In this document: in pieces, positions 1 to 9,622 of the stretch
How the letters are laid out: each line of letters starts with the position of its first letter
Numbering within the stretch: position 1 is the stretch's first letter
Source of the DNA: Marinobacter similis
GTDB lineage: Bacteria; Pseudomonadota; Gammaproteobacteria; Pseudomonadales; Oleiphilaceae
NCBI RefSeq assembly: GCF_000830985.1
Contig: NZ_CP007151.1
Coordinates: 496,001-560,000 of the forward strand
DNA length: 64,000 bases
Direction: 5' to 3'
Position numbers and translations under genes: made by a program
Notes under the pieces: model-generated
Seen by the model: only the letters and a program-made list of their open reading frames with translations
Databases searched by the model: none
What the model was told of the DNA's origin: nothing

Positions 1-81
1 TTGTCCTGAAACCATACAACCATCAGAACCGGTTTCCTATGCTGATTCCATCCGATTCTTGCCCGATTCCTCGAGGCACAA

Positions 82-204
82 ATGCGCGAACCCGTCGCCA
101 TTGTTGGCACACTGTGTGGTGGTGCACCGAATACAGTAGAGATCTGTTCGATACTCAGCCAATTCACACAACCCCATCACATCCAGGGAGGGTTACCCGC
201 ATGA
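82..204 (+). CDS. Possible small upstream ORF, 40 aa, unrecognised
   Basis: A 40-codon ATG reading frame whose TGA overlaps the ATG of the next gene (ATGA at 201-204), an arrangement often seen with translational coupling. The peptide is not a family I recognise and has no signal peptide or clear motif. No ribosome-binding site is obvious before its ATG. It may be a leader peptide, or chance. Confidence 0.2.
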   Translation: MREPVAIVGTLCGGAPNTVEICSILSQFTQPHHIQGGLPA

Positions 205-1075
205 ATTCCGCCAAACTCAGCATCGTCAGCAAGGGCCTGTTTTTGTCCGCTGCCCTCGCCGCCAGTTCTCACGCCCAGGCCCAGACCGACAGCGTTAATG
301 TCATTTTTGCGGCTGAAAACGCCCTTTACGGCGCCGGCTATAACGTTGGCCGGGCCGATGGCTGGATGGACAAAGCCCTGCAACAGGCCGTTCGCGATTA
401 CCAGGCTCGCAATGGCGCACTGAAAGTCTCCGGAAGTCTGGACGCAGAGACGCTTTCCGCACTCGGAGTTTCGCACGGCTCAGGCCGGGCAGTGTCAGGC
501 AATGTTGTTGCCAGCAAAACCGACGCCCTGGCGGCGCTGGGTATCTCTGAAACACGAACCAAGCTCAGACCCAGGCACAGACCCAACCCAAGGCTCAACC
601 TCAGCGCCGTCTGCAACCCAAGCCACAGGTTCAACCCCAGAGCCGGCCCAGCAAACAGACAGAACCTGCTACTCCGGAAGCGACTCCCAAAGTGGCCTCC
701 CAAACCAGCGTTACCCCGCCAGCCAAAGTAGTGAAAGAGTCGGCCCCAGTGCCCAAGGCAGAATCGGCACCTCAGTCCGTCGATAAGCCTGCGCCCAGTG
801 CCGATATCGCAAAGGTGAAGTCCCCAGCCCCCGCAACTGCGGAGCCAACCAGCGCTGAAACCGTCGCCTGGATGAAGCAATTGCCAAACGAGGCCACTGC
901 TTCCGAAAAGCCGGAAGACACGATAGAAAACGAGCCGGTTGCACAAGCTCCGAAAGCCGAAGCGCCGGAAACGGCAACCGCTGAGACCGCCCAGAAAGAA
1001 CAACCCGCAAAGTCAGAGAATGACCGGAATATCTTCGGCAGCCTGTTCCACTTTTTGTTCGGTTGGATGGTTTAA
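201..1075 (+). CDS. Exported peptidoglycan-binding (PG_binding_1) protein, frame-disrupted
   Basis: The protein starts at ATG 201 behind a strong GGGAGGG ribosome-binding site. Residues 1-30 form a Sec signal peptide ending near SSHAQAQ. Residues about 30-85 match a PG_binding_1 fold (NVGRADGWMDKALQQAVRDY, then GSLDAETLSALG), which in known families binds cell-wall peptidoglycan. The rest is a long low-complexity Gln/Pro/Ala/Lys/Glu linker and a hydrophobic C-terminus (FGSLFHFLFGWMV). The frame changes once near 548-556; from about 551 the Q/P-rich linker is read one frame back, consistent with one missing base. The role is probably in the periplasm or cell wall, but the actual function is unknown. 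Confidence 0.7.
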
Positions 1076-1203
1076 CGGTTTTGGTTTGTTCTGACGTACA
1101 GAGGTAGCACTTCAGGCTGACGATTTATCTGGCCTATCTCCTTCAGTTTGGTTCTAATCGGCCGTTAAGTTAGCAATCATTAGAAAAACTAGAAGGTAAA
1201 AAA

Positions 1204-3199
1204 ATGGCTACCTCTGCCCTGGAATCTATTGAGCGAAAACTGGGTGTTCCCGGAAAGCTTCTCATTGCTCCCGTCTTCATTTTGTTGCTGTTTGCGTTCG
1301 TTACGTATTATTGCGTCCGTGAATTTCAAATACTTGATGAACGCATGAACACCGTAGCGAGAGATCTTGCTCCCGATACCGCCACTGCAACGGAAGCTTT
1401 GATTGATCTTTATCGCATGAGACTGCGAGTGTTCGACTACTACTCCACTGGCAATAGCGCGCTCCTTTCCTCTTTTGACGAGCTTGAAGAAGACTTTTCG
1501 GCCCGTATAGACGCAGCTCAGAAAAACATACAGAACCTGAGCGTGCCCAACTCGTTGATGACATTGACAGCTCGATGCGCCAGTACATTGCAGCCTTCAA
1601 AAATGAACTGGTACCTGCAAAAAAACAGGTCCTCTCCATTATCAGAGATGAGCTGGATGTATCCGGCCCTAACGCATCGAACGCGCTAAGGAGAGCGCTC
1701 GATGGTGTCGCTAACCGAGACCCGGAAAGCCGATTAAGAGCCGTGCTTGAGCAACTGATGGGCGATGCTCTAATGATGCGTATGGCCGCCCAACGATATT
1801 TTGCTGATGGTAACGAGTCTTCGCGCAAAGCTCTGGGCTACGCTATTGAGGACACCCAGGACGCGCTGGGGTTGATCGACAGCTCCGATGTTCCGGGTTT
1901 TGTCAGGGACTATTTTGACACTGCGGTGGCAGAATTGCGGAACTATCAGGCGTCGGTGGAGAAACTGTTGGTCCAGCAGGCAAGGGTCGTTCAGGTAAAA
2001 ACCCAAACATTGGATACGCTTGGACCAGAAATCGCCGCCATGGCTCGGGATCTTGAGCACAGCGTTTTTGGCTCGCTGGAAGCAGTTGCAGATGACGCCG
2101 ATGCTGAAACCGATAAGGCCCTGCAATTTACCGTCACTGCATTTGCAATTTCGGTTGTCCTAGGCTAATCGTCGCAGCACTAATGAGCAGATTAATGGGA
2201 TCAAGCGTTAAACGCGCGCGCTCAGAAATCCTCGGATACCTTCAGGACATCGGAAATAATAAAGGTGATCTGTCCACCCGGCTGACCTCAGGCCGTCCTG
2301 ACGAGGTTGGAGATTTCATTAACGCTGTCAATTCCTTCCTTGAAACACTTGAAGGCACGATTTCCAAAATCGTCACATCGTCGCGCCAGTTAACAAGCGA
2401 GTCCGAATCTCTCTCCAACATTACCGAGAGAACAACCGCCAACTCTGAGCAACAGAGGGACCAGATTACGCAAGTCTCAGCCGCAATGCAGGAGATGGTG
2501 TCCACATCTGAAGAGATTGCGTCAAACACCAACGATACGGACGAATCTGCGCGCAAGGCGGCGTCTTTGGCCGAAACAGGCCAAGAGACCGTGACAACTG
2601 CCATAAATGCCGTCTCCAACCTGGCAAGCCAAGTGGAAGAGGCGTCCAAACGCATACAAAAGCTGGAAAACGAATCCGGAGAAATCGGGAGCGTTCTCGA
2701 GGTCATTCAAAATATTGCAGAGCAGACCAATCTCTTGGCGTTGAACGCTGCCATTGAGGCCGCTCGTGCAGGTGAAGCAGGTCGCGGCTTTGCGGTTGTA
2801 GCCGACGAAGTGCGCGGACTGGCCAAACGGGTGCAGGATTCCACGGTTGATATCGAGCGAATTGTCTCTAACATCCAGCAAGGTGCAGCTGGGGCTGTCG
2901 TGGACATGAGCAGAGCCAAACAAATGGCAGGTGATGCATCGGAAGAGGCTGGTCAATCGGGTAAAGCGCTATCGGATATCTTGTCAGCTGTTCACCGGAT
3001 TGTAGAGATGACCACACAGATCGCCAGCGCTACAGAACAACAACGCGCAACTGCTGCTGAAATGACCCAGAACGTTGAGGTTAGTAGTGGTGCGATTGAT
3101 AAGCTCGCCGACGATATTGCGCAAGTAAACCAGTCCAGCACGTCGCTTGCAGATATGGCTGAAGATCTGACTGAATTGGTTCGTCGTTTCAAAGTCTGA
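1204..3199 (+). CDS. Methyl-accepting chemotaxis protein, frame-disrupted
   Basis: This is a transmembrane chemoreceptor that should signal to CheA/CheW. A first membrane segment lies at residues about 19-38. A long helical periplasmic sensor of about 270 residues follows, then a second membrane segment around nucleotides 2130-2190, a HAMP region, and a full cytoplasmic signalling domain with the diagnostic hairpin tip ([19 protein letters not shown] at about 2719-2775). The receptor length, about 665 aa, is normal for the class. The frame changes twice, near 1552-1560 inside the sensor and near 2160 in the second membrane segment. Each is explained by one missing base, and the protein reads through correctly in all three parts. 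The ligand is unknown; the all-helical sensor could be a HBM or 4HB type. Confidence 0.9.
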
Positions 3200-3228
3200 G
3201 GGAGGAAGGCCGGAACTTTAGTTCCAAA

Positions 3229-3263
3229 TCACGAATTCAAAGTCACGAATTCAAAGTCACGAG
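3229..3263. repeat. 14-bp tandem repeat downstream of the chemoreceptor
   Basis: Two perfect head-to-tail copies of TCACGAATTCAAAG (3229-3242 and 3243-3256) are followed by a 6-base partial third copy. They lie just after the receptor stop codon, in non-coding DNA. Function unknown; it may reflect replication slippage. Confidence 0.7.
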
Positions 3264-3292
3264 GCTGCCAAGCGTATCTGGCTTACCTAAAA

Positions 3293-3345
3293 GCGCCCGG
3301 AGCTGACTGAGGCTGTTGCCTCAAGTCCACTGAGTCCCCGGGCGC
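3293..3345 (-). terminator. Rho-independent-like terminator for the DUF1127-like gene
   Basis: An 8-bp GC stem (GCGCCCGG / CCGGGCGC) encloses a loop with extra internal pairing. Read on the minus strand the hairpin is followed directly by TTTT. It lies 12 bases past the stop codon of the minus-strand small gene. It also faces the end of the plus-strand chemoreceptor and may act on both. Confidence 0.55.
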
Positions 3346-3357
3346 GACTGTCAGGGA

Positions 3358-3510
3358 TTAAAACTTCCAGAAAGGTGTGTTCAACTTTTGATGAACCACG
3401 TCAGGTGAGAAGCCAACGTCATTCAGCAGGCGACGGTCAGTGGTCATCACCAAGTGAACGAAGTTGCGTTTCATGCGCCAGCCTTTGTAGAAAGAAGCAG
3501 CTCTTTTCAT
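3358..3510 (-). CDS. DUF1127-like small protein, 50 aa
   Basis: A 50-codon frame from ATG 3510 to TAA 3358, with a clear GGAG ribosome-binding site eight bases upstream. The sequence is basic at the N-terminus and contains TTDRRLLNDVGFS, resembling the core of DUF1127 proteins (a pattern like LDDRLLADIGL). Some members in alphaproteobacteria are small RNA-binding regulators; whether that applies here is unknown. It is monocistronic, with its own palindromic upstream region and downstream hairpin. The C-terminus (NTPFWKF) is aromatic, as is common in marine gammaproteobacterial members. Confidence 0.65.
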   Translation of the reverse strand: MKRAASFYKGWRMKRNFVHLVMTTDRRLLNDVGFSPDVVHQKLNTPFWKF

Positions 3511-3562
3511 ATCGTATCTCCAGTTTCAGTAGTCATGAGTTTCGAAATTTGAAACCCTATTT

Positions 3563-3578
3563 GAATAGGCACCTATTC
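3563..3578. promoter_or_regulatory. 16-bp palindrome upstream of the DUF1127-like gene
   Basis: GAATAGGCACCTATTC has perfect 7-bp arms around two central bases and lies 53 bases before the ATG at 3510. Its position and symmetry fit a dimeric repressor operator near the promoter. No regulator gene is adjacent, so the binding protein is unknown. Confidence 0.45.
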
Positions 3579-3657
3579 TAATGACTTGACATTACAGTCT
3601 GAATACTTGGAAACACTTATCAGAGCCGTTTTACGGCCGTTTTTACCGCAATTTAAT

Positions 3658-3684
3658 AAAAAAACCGGGCCTGAAATGGCCCGG
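3658..3684 (-). terminator. Rho-independent terminator of the ydcH-like gene
   Basis: A perfect 7-bp stem CCGGGCC / GGCCCGG with loop TGAAAT is followed, on the minus strand, by seven T residues. It sits about 25 bases past the stop codon of the minus-strand DUF465 gene. Confidence 0.85.
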
Positions 3685-3708
3685 CTTTACAGTGTTCGTG
3701 AGTATTCC

Positions 3709-3960
3709 TCAGGAAGCGTGTCCATTCTGCACCAGAGTCTGGTAAATCTGATCTTTCAGGTGTGCCCGTTTTTGCTTCAAACGATGGAGTTTGTCATCTC
3801 CAATTGGCGCATCACGCCTTTCCAGTCCCTCTATTTCCTGGTCCAGCTCTGAGTACTCCTTGAACTTGTCCCCGAACTTGGGGTCGTTGGCTTTCAGTTG
3901 GTCAATCAGATCGCTGTACTGAGGAAACTCTTCGTGAAGCTCGTGACTGGAAATTCCCAT
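3709..3960 (-). CDS. YdcH/DUF465 family protein
   Basis: An 83-aa cytosolic, highly charged helical protein. It has the typical YdcH/DUF465 layout: N-terminal HELHEEFPQYSDLIDQLK, a middle segment DPKFGDKFKEYSELDQEIEGLE, and a C-terminal KLHRLKQKRAHLKDQIY. The family forms short coiled coils and its function is not established. It is transcribed alone, with its own terminator at 3658-3684 and a T/A-rich possible -10 (TATTAT on the minus strand near 4008-4013). The length is usual for the family, and no frame problem is seen. Confidence 0.85.
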   Translation of the reverse strand: MGISSHELHEEFPQYSDLIDQLKANDPKFGDKFKEYSELDQEIEGLERRDAPIGDDKLHRLKQKRAHLKDQIYQTLVQNGHAS

Positions 3961-4123
3961 AACGGTTCTCTCCTCTCCGATTCTGAGTTTGGTTCGGTGG
4001 CTTCTTTATAATAGCTGAGGCTGCCATTTTCGGGGGGCCTTTGACAAATCGCTAATAACGCTCTGTGCTTGGTGGGTATAGCATGGGTTTACGAAATACA
4101 GCCATAGCTCGGGACACGCACGA

Positions 4124-5091
4124 ATGACGTTTGCACGAATTGCCGGCACTGGTTCTTACCTGCCTGAGAATATCGTTACTAATCAGGACCTCGAAAAGAT
4201 GGTCGATACCACCGACCAATGGATTCGGGAGCGCACCGGCATTGAACGTCGACACATTGCCGTGGAGGGTCAGACCACTGTTGATCTGGCCGAGCCAGCC
4301 GCCCGTCGCGCAATTGAAGCCGCCGGCATTGAGCCTGGCGATATCGATCTGATCATCTTTGCCACCTCGACGCCCGACAAAATCTTTCCCAGCTGCGCAT
4401 GCATTCTGCAGGCCCGCCTCGGCATCCGTGGCTGCCCTGCCTTTGATATCCAGGCGGTGTGCAGTGGCTTTGTCTATGCATTAGCCACCGCGGAAAAGTT
4501 CATCAAGAGCGGAAGCAGTAAAAAAGCCCTGGTGATTGGCGCCGAAGTGTTCTCCCGCATTATCAACTGGGAAGACCGCGGCACCTGCGTACTGTTCGGC
4601 GATGGCGCTGGCGCGGTGGTTCTGGAAGCCAATGAGGAAACCGGCATTCTGTCCACCCATATCCACGCCGACGGCCAATACGAAGACTTGCTCCATGTGC
4701 CCTGCGGCATTGCCGATGGCTATGACCAGGTCAAAGCCGGAAAGGCCTTTGTAGAGATGAAAGGCAACGAAGTCTTCAAGGTAGCCGTAAACACTCTCGG
4801 GAAGATTGTCGACGAGACCCTCAGCGCAAATCAGATGCAGAAATCCGACGTTGACTGGCTGGTGCCCCACCAGGCCAATCTGAGGATTATCTCGCGACTG
4901 CCAAGAAGCTCAACATGTCGATGGATCGCGTGGTGGTGACCGTCCACGAACACGGCAACACCTCGGCCGCCTCGATTCCGCTGGCACTCGACGTTGCGGT
5001 TCGGGATGGCCGCATCCAGCGCAATGAAGTCCTGCTGCTGGAAGCCTTCGGCGGCGGATTCACCTGGGGTTCGGCACTGCTGCGTTACTGA
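4124..5091 (+). CDS. fabH: 3-oxoacyl-ACP synthase III (FabH-type ketosynthase), frame-disrupted
   Basis: A condensing enzyme of the KAS III family, which starts fatty acid synthesis by joining acetyl-CoA (or another acyl-CoA) to malonyl-ACP in the cytosol. The catalytic triad is visible: Cys113 in DIQAVCSGF, His in the PHQAN motif, and Asn in HGNTSAAS. The glycine-rich C-terminus ([16 protein letters not shown]) is typical. One frame change near 4885-4896 splits the ORF just after PHQANLRI; adding one base restores the family sequence to TGA 5089-5091, giving about 322 aa. The gene stands outside any fab cluster, so it could be the housekeeping FabH or a second KAS III paralogue. It converges on the diguanylate cyclase gene with only one base between the stops. 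Confidence 0.88.
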
Positions 5092-5092
5092 G

Positions 5093-6631
5093 TTACGCCC
5101 GGCAAACCTGGTTTCGACCGGACTCCTTGGCCTCGTACAGCGCCTCATCAGCACGGTGCAAAAGGTCAGTCACATTCTGGTGCCAGGTCTGGGGGGTTAA
5201 TACGGCAATACCAACACTGATGGTCACCACATCCGCAACCGTCGATGCCTCGTGTTGAATTCTGAGAGCTTCAATTGCCTGACGGCAAGACTCGGCAACC
5301 TCCGTACCATCGGCGGTGTCTGGCAGCACCAGGGCGAATTCTTCACCACCGTATCTAGCCGGCAAGTCGGCTGGCCGATGCACAACCTTAGCCAAGGCAT
5401 CCGCAACCTGTTTCAAACAGGCATCACCGGTCGGGTGTCCGTAGTAATCGTTGTATTCCTTGAACTGGTCGATATCCAGCATCACCAGTGTCAGCGCCGT
5501 ACCTTGCCTTACGGCTCGGCGATATTCCCGCTCCAGATAGGCATCAAACTGGCGACGGTTGGCAAGCCCGGTCAGTGAGTCTGTCAAAGAGATTTTCTCC
5601 AACTTCGCCTTGGCGTCACGCAGCTCAGCATTCCTGCGGTCGCTCAGCAGGACATACCCGAACACCAGTCCCGATAGCACGATACCCACCGAGCTGACGA
5701 AAAATGGAAAGACACCTCGCCTGCTTTGATAAAAGCTGATCGACGGCACTGCCCCAACTACCCACTGGCGACCGGCGATATCAAACACCGGTGATTCGTA
5801 CCTTCCCTCTGAATGCCAGTTTTTATCCAATAGATTTTCGGTACTGAAAAGCAAAACATTATCGGAGCCTGAGCGATCATAGACTTCAAACAGAATGTCC
5901 TCGTGCAGCTCCTCACCGATCGCCTGGTCCACTAGCTCGCCGACCCGGAAGACACCGTTAATAAATCCGTAGTGCTGCACGCCGTCACTAAGCCCGCGAA
6001 TGTCGGCTGGTTCCCGGTAAAGCGGTGCAAACACCAGGAAACCTTTCTGGTTATCCGGTTCCTGTACAAGGCGGATACCTGCGGTTGCCGCAATGTTACC
6101 CGAATCCCTGGCGGCGAGAAGCGCCGCTAGGCGCAGGGTTTCGCTGGCAAGGTCAAAACCCAGGGCGGAACGATTTTCGGACAGGGGTTCGATGTACTGA
6201 ACAGGAACGTACCAGGGGCGTTCCTGTGCCTGCCGCAAGCCGGACCCAGAGACTTCCATGATGACAAAGTTCACGAATTCATCACGCTGGCGAAGCGTAA
6301 ACGCGGGCACATCGTCATTCAGAACCAGTGGCGCCCATGCAAAGGCCTGAATCGCAGGCGAACGCTCAAGAATTCTGCGCGTGAGCAGTGCAAAGCGCTG
6401 GGAAGTCATCTCGGGCAGTACGGCGACTGCATCCTTGAGAGCATTCAGGATCTCAAGGTTGAGCAGCACTTCACGCTCGAAAACCGCTGACAGCTGGTTG
6501 ATGTCGGCCTTGAACTCCTGGTTAATGGCGCGGGATTCTTCCGTGTACAAAGTGCGGCCCAATATGAGGCTCAGGCCAATTCCCGCAACAAGAGCAATTA
6601 GAGCCCACCATAGCTTGCTCGATTTCGTCAT
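5093..6631 (-). CDS. CHASE-domain diguanylate cyclase
   Basis: A 512-aa membrane-bound GGDEF protein that should make cyclic di-GMP from two GTP. A membrane anchor spans residues about 8-28. A periplasmic CHASE sensor follows (about 50-290), then a second membrane segment (about 307-330, [18 protein letters not shown]), and a complete GGDEF domain with the active-site signature RYGGEEF. An inhibitory I-site RPAD lies five residues before GGEEF, so product feedback is expected. There is no EAL domain. The reading frame is intact. The periplasmic signal is not known; CHASE domains bind small molecules such as cytokinin-like compounds or peptides in other proteins. Confidence 0.93.
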   Translation of the reverse strand: MTKSSKLWWALIALVAGIGLSLILGRTLYTEESRAINQEFKADINQLSAVFEREVLLNLEILNALKDAVAVLPEMTSQRFALLTRRILERSPAIQAFAWAPLVLNDDVPAFTLRQRDEFVNFVIMEVSGSGLRQAQERPWYVPVQYIEPLSENRSALGFDLASETLRLAALLAARDSGNIAATAGIRLVQEPDNQKGFLVFAPLYREPADIRGLSDGVQHYGFINGVFRVGELVDQAIGEELHEDILFEVYDRSGSDNVLLFSTENLLDKNWHSEGRYESPVFDIAGRQWVVGAVPSISFYQSRRGVFPFFVSSVGIVLSGLVFGYVLLSDRRNAELRDAKAKLEKISLTDSLTGLANRRQFDAYLEREYRRAVRQGTALTLVMLDIDQFKEYNDYYGHPTGDACLKQVADALAKVVHRPADLPARYGGEEFALVLPDTADGTEVAESCRQAIEALRIQHEASTVADVVTISVGIAVLTPQTWHQNVTDLLHRADEALYEAKESGRNQVCRA

Positions 6632-6815
6632 CGCACGATCACTTCATAGAACAGATTAAGCGCCAAAACCATAAATAGCCGAGCCCCCGCCCAACATTGA
6701 ATTCAACCGAGCTCTGTACGTTTTAACTCTAGAACGGGATGTGAAATTTTGTAACTTCTAAATGACGACTTCAGCTCCAAAACTTTATTGTCGGGACCGC
6801 CCAGCTTCCTGTACA

Positions 6816-6831
6816 CTGTATTTTTATACAG
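6816..6831. promoter_or_regulatory. LexA (SOS) box of yebG
   Basis: CTGTATTTTTATACAG fits the gammaproteobacterial LexA consensus CTGT-N8-ACAG exactly and lies 29 bases before the yebG start. A possible -35 (TTGTCG at 6788) and -10 (TACACT at 6812-6817) overlap it, so LexA binding would block transcription. Confidence 0.88.
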
Positions 6832-6859
6832 CATTACGCATTCACTGCGAGGAGTGACC

Positions 6860-7135
6860 ATGGCGGTACAAGCAGTCTATTTTTCCGAGAGGGACGGCCT
6901 TGATATGGCGCTTAAACATCCTGACACCATGCTCTTTACGTCTAAAGCCGATGCAGATGCTCGGGATAAGATTCTGGAGCTGGCGGAAGAAATACAGGTA
7001 TTTCTGAGCCGGAAGGTTGAAGGATTGAGCGATGACCAGGCAGAGCAATGCGCCATGGCCATCGCCGAAGAGCGGGATTTGTTTCAGAAAGCCCTGAAAA
7101 AGCCGGAACTACTGAACGCGGCCGAACAGGACTAA
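6860..7135 (+). CDS. yebG: YebG family SOS-induced protein
   Basis: A 91-aa small cytosolic protein with the YebG signature: MAVQAVYFSERDG at the start, then FTSKADADARDKILELAEE. In E. coli yebG belongs to the LexA regulon; its biochemical role is unclear. The start at ATG 6860 is chosen because it has a GAGGAG ribosome-binding site and matches the MAV- start of known members. It is transcribed alone from a promoter covered by a perfect LexA box, which supports the identification. Confidence 0.9.
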   Translation: MAVQAVYFSERDGLDMALKHPDTMLFTSKADADARDKILELAEEIQVFLSRKVEGLSDDQAEQCAMAIAEERDLFQKALKKPELLNAAEQD

Positions 7136-7144
7136 AAAACAAAC

Positions 7145-7175
7145 GGCGGCCTTTTCCCTTTCCCAAAAGGCTGCC
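7145..7175 (+). terminator. Hairpin after yebG
   Basis: An 11-bp stem (GGCGGCCTTTT / AAAAGGCTGCC, one G-U pair) has a loop CCCTTTCCC and begins nine bases after the yebG stop. There is no T-run after it on the plus strand. On the minus strand it is followed by a T-rich stretch. It probably ends transcription, but is not a textbook terminator. The remaining bases to 7354 are C/T-rich and show no gene. Confidence 0.45.
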
Positions 7176-7354
7176 CACTAATCTCTCCCCATAGCCTCTC
7201 CCCCAGAATAGTCTCTCCCCAAATTTACTGCCGATCCGTCCCCATTGGTCGATCTGACTACCCTCGCTGGTACAAGAAGTCATCCAACCAATCTGAACAG
7301 CCCCGTATACTCAAGATCAAACAATTCCAACAAGAAACGTATCGGGCCCCTTAC

Positions 7355-8839
7355 ATGACCAGATCCAACACCGCGTCGTACCCATCCATTATTATCATTG
7401 GTGCCGGTTTTGGCGGGCTCGGAATGGCCATTAAGCTCAAAAAAGCGGGGATCGATTCGTTCACGGTGCTTGAGAAAGGCTCAAGTGTAGGTGGCACCTG
7501 GCGCGATAACACCTATCCGGGCGCAGCTGCGATGTTCAGTCCCACCTCTACTCTTACTCCTTTGAACCCAAACACGACTGGACCAGAAAATTCGGACTTC
7601 AGCACGAAATTCTCGGGTACATGGAGCATTGCGTTGAAAAATACGCACTGTCGAACCACATCCGCTTCAGCTGCCCGGTCCATAAGGCCCGTTTCGACGA
7701 TACCCGCAATCAATGGAAAGTCGAGTTAGCCAATGGCGAGGAACTGACGGCGAATGTGGTGATCACGGCCACGGGGCAACTGAATCAGCCCGCCTGGCCC
7801 CGGATTGAAGGCATAGATCGATTTGCAGGAAAGCTGTTTCATTCCGCCCGCTGGGATCACAGTTACAACTTTGCCAACAAACGCGTCGCGGTAATCGGCA
7901 CCGGCGCCAGTGCCATCCAGTTTGTGCCGGAACTGGCGAAAACCGTTAAATCCCTGAATCTGTTTCAACGTTCGGCCCCCTGGGTGCTCCCCAAACCAGA
8001 CCGGCCTTTCAGACCGTGGGAGCAATCACTGTTCCGCGCCCTACCGGCCTGGGATCGCCTCTACCGTTATCTGATTTACTGGAAGAACGAAAGCCGGGCC
8101 CTGGCCTTTACCAAGTTCAACGGCATGTTAGAAATCTTCGCCCACCAGGCCCGTCGAGAGGCTAAAAATACGTCACCGATCCTCACAAACTGAAGCACGT
8201 AATTCCGGATTACCAGATCGGCTGCAAACGCATCCTGATTTCCAATGATTGGTATCCAGCCATCAACCAGACCAATGTCAGACTCGTGACCGATGCTATC
8301 GATCATATTGATACCGACGGTGTCGTCACCCGCGACGGCGAGCACTACCCGGTCGACGCCATTGTTTGCGGCACCGGATTCAAGGCCTCAGATTTTCTGG
8401 CGCCGATGGAAATCACCGGTCGCGCTGGAATCAACCTGAACGAGACCTGGGAAGCCGGTGCGTCGGCTTTCAAAGGCATTACCGTGAGCGGCTTTCCTAA
8501 CCTGTTCATGCTCTATGGCCCGAACACCAACCTTGCCCACAACTCGATTGTGTTCATGCTGGAATCACAGATTCGCTATGTTGTGGACGCCATGGAGGCG
8601 CTGAAAAAATATCCCGGTTCCGCCATGGATGTGCGACAGGATCGGCAAGAGCGGTTTTCGTCAGTCGTGCAGGAAGGCTGGAGCACAGTGTCTGGAGCTC
8701 TGGCTGTACCTCCTGGTATCTCGATGCCAACGGTAAGAACACCGTGAACTGGCCCGGATTCACCTTCACCTACCGGCTGGCCACCCGCCGTGTGGACACC
8801 GCCGATTACCAGTTTATCGACCCGCCCCGAAACGCCTGA
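7355..8839 (+). CDS. Flavin-dependent monooxygenase, Baeyer-Villiger type, frame-disrupted
   Basis: A class B flavoprotein monooxygenase that should use FAD and NADPH to oxygenate ketones or related substrates. Visible parts in order: FAD Rossmann motif [13 protein letters not shown] followed (in the next frame) by [12 protein letters not shown]; the Baeyer-Villiger fingerprint [13 protein letters not shown] (F-x-G-x3-H-x3-W-D); a second Rossmann motif [10 protein letters not shown]; and C-terminal [14 protein letters not shown]. The length, about 495 aa, suits the family. Three frame changes (near 7535, 8175 and 8695) are each repaired by one base, giving a complete protein ending at TGA 8837-8839. 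It is upstream of the GntR regulator but 100 bases away; a shared pathway is possible but unproven. Confidence 0.88.
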
Positions 8840-8903
8840 GCACGCGCACTGGTCTCATTGTTCCGATTCAGCATAAACGGCGGCTTGCAGACTCATATAA
8901 TTC

Positions 8904-8938
8904 ATAGGATGATTGGGCTATTGGTTATAGGATGATTG
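8904..8938. promoter_or_regulatory. Paired ATAGGATGATTG direct repeats, likely operator of the GntR gene
   Basis: Two perfect 12-bp copies of ATAGGATGATTG (8904-8915 and 8927-8938) are spaced 23 bases apart and lie immediately before the GntR start codon. Two turns of helix between copies puts both on the same face of the DNA. This fits an autoregulatory operator, but binding is inferred. Confidence 0.55.
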
Positions 8939-8942
8939 ACAC

Positions 8943-9619
8943 ATGCTCGAAAAGATACGCAAAGGCTCGCTGGTTGATACCGCCATCGAAAGCCTCAGAC
9001 AAGCCATTGAATCTGAGCACTGGCCCCTTGGCAGCAAGCTGCCGGTGGAGTCCGAGCTCTCCGAAGCGCTGGGTGTAAGCAGAAACACCGTGCGTGAAGC
9101 GGTTCGGGTTCTGGTTCATGTGGGAATACTGGAGACACGGCAGGGCGATGGCACCTACGTTCGCTCTACCCGCGATGCAGGCGAAACCCTGAGAAGGATT
9201 AGCAGGACTCACCTTGCCGACCAGCTGGAAGTGCGCCTGATGCTCGAGACCGAGGCTGCCAAACTCGCAGCTACGCGACGAACCGATCGGGACTTGCGTG
9301 TGATGGAAGAAGCGCTGGATGCCCGCGCGAAAGCGGGTGCATCGGTGGCGGACCGGGTTCGACACGATCAAGCGTTTCACCATGGCCTGGTGGCGGCATC
9401 CCATAACTCCGCCCTTTCTGAACTCTACGATTACTTTTCCCATGGCATCCGGGAAACCATCGAGCGCACGGAAACCGAAGCCGATTTGCCAGAGCCTCCC
9501 AGGAAGACCACGAACTCTTGCTGGCCGCTGTTCGTCGCCGGGATCCAGTAAAAGCAGAACAATTGGCCAGAGCCCTACTCCAACCCAGCCTTCAAGCATT
9601 GCAAGACCGGGAATCCTGA
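8943..9619 (+). CDS. GntR-family (FadR subfamily) transcriptional regulator, frame-disrupted
   Basis: A DNA-binding repressor or activator with an N-terminal winged helix (residues about 10-75: GSKLPVESELSEALGVSRNT, then VREAVRVLVHVGILETRQGDGTYV) and an all-helical FCD ligand domain (about 90-220; RHDQAFHHGLVAASHN carries likely metal-binding Asp/His residues). Such proteins usually sense organic acids or sugar acids. One frame change near 9495-9505 is repaired by one base, giving a natural C-terminus (HELLLAAVRRRDPVKAEQLA) ending at TGA 9617-9619. The transporter gene starts three bases later, so the regulator and its likely transport target form an operon. Repeated 12-mers in front of it are the probable operator. 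Confidence 0.87.
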
Positions 9620-9622
9620 TTC

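Noticed and set aside
39-731. Longer upstream start for the peptidoglycan-binding protein (from position 39).
   Set aside because: The extra 54 residues are Cys/Trp/His-rich with no family likeness, whereas ATG 201 has a strong ribosome-binding site and is followed at once by a signal peptide.
4885-4896. Programmed frameshifting in fabH or other genes.
   Set aside because: No slippery heptamer with a downstream stem is seen, and frame changes are spread over two dozen unrelated genes at a steady rate. Missing bases explain them better.
7176-7230. CTCTCCCC-like repeated motif (several copies), possible array.
   Set aside because: Copies are short, imperfect and without unique spacers. It is low-complexity intergenic DNA, not CRISPR. 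No CRISPR array or cas gene was seen anywhere in the window.
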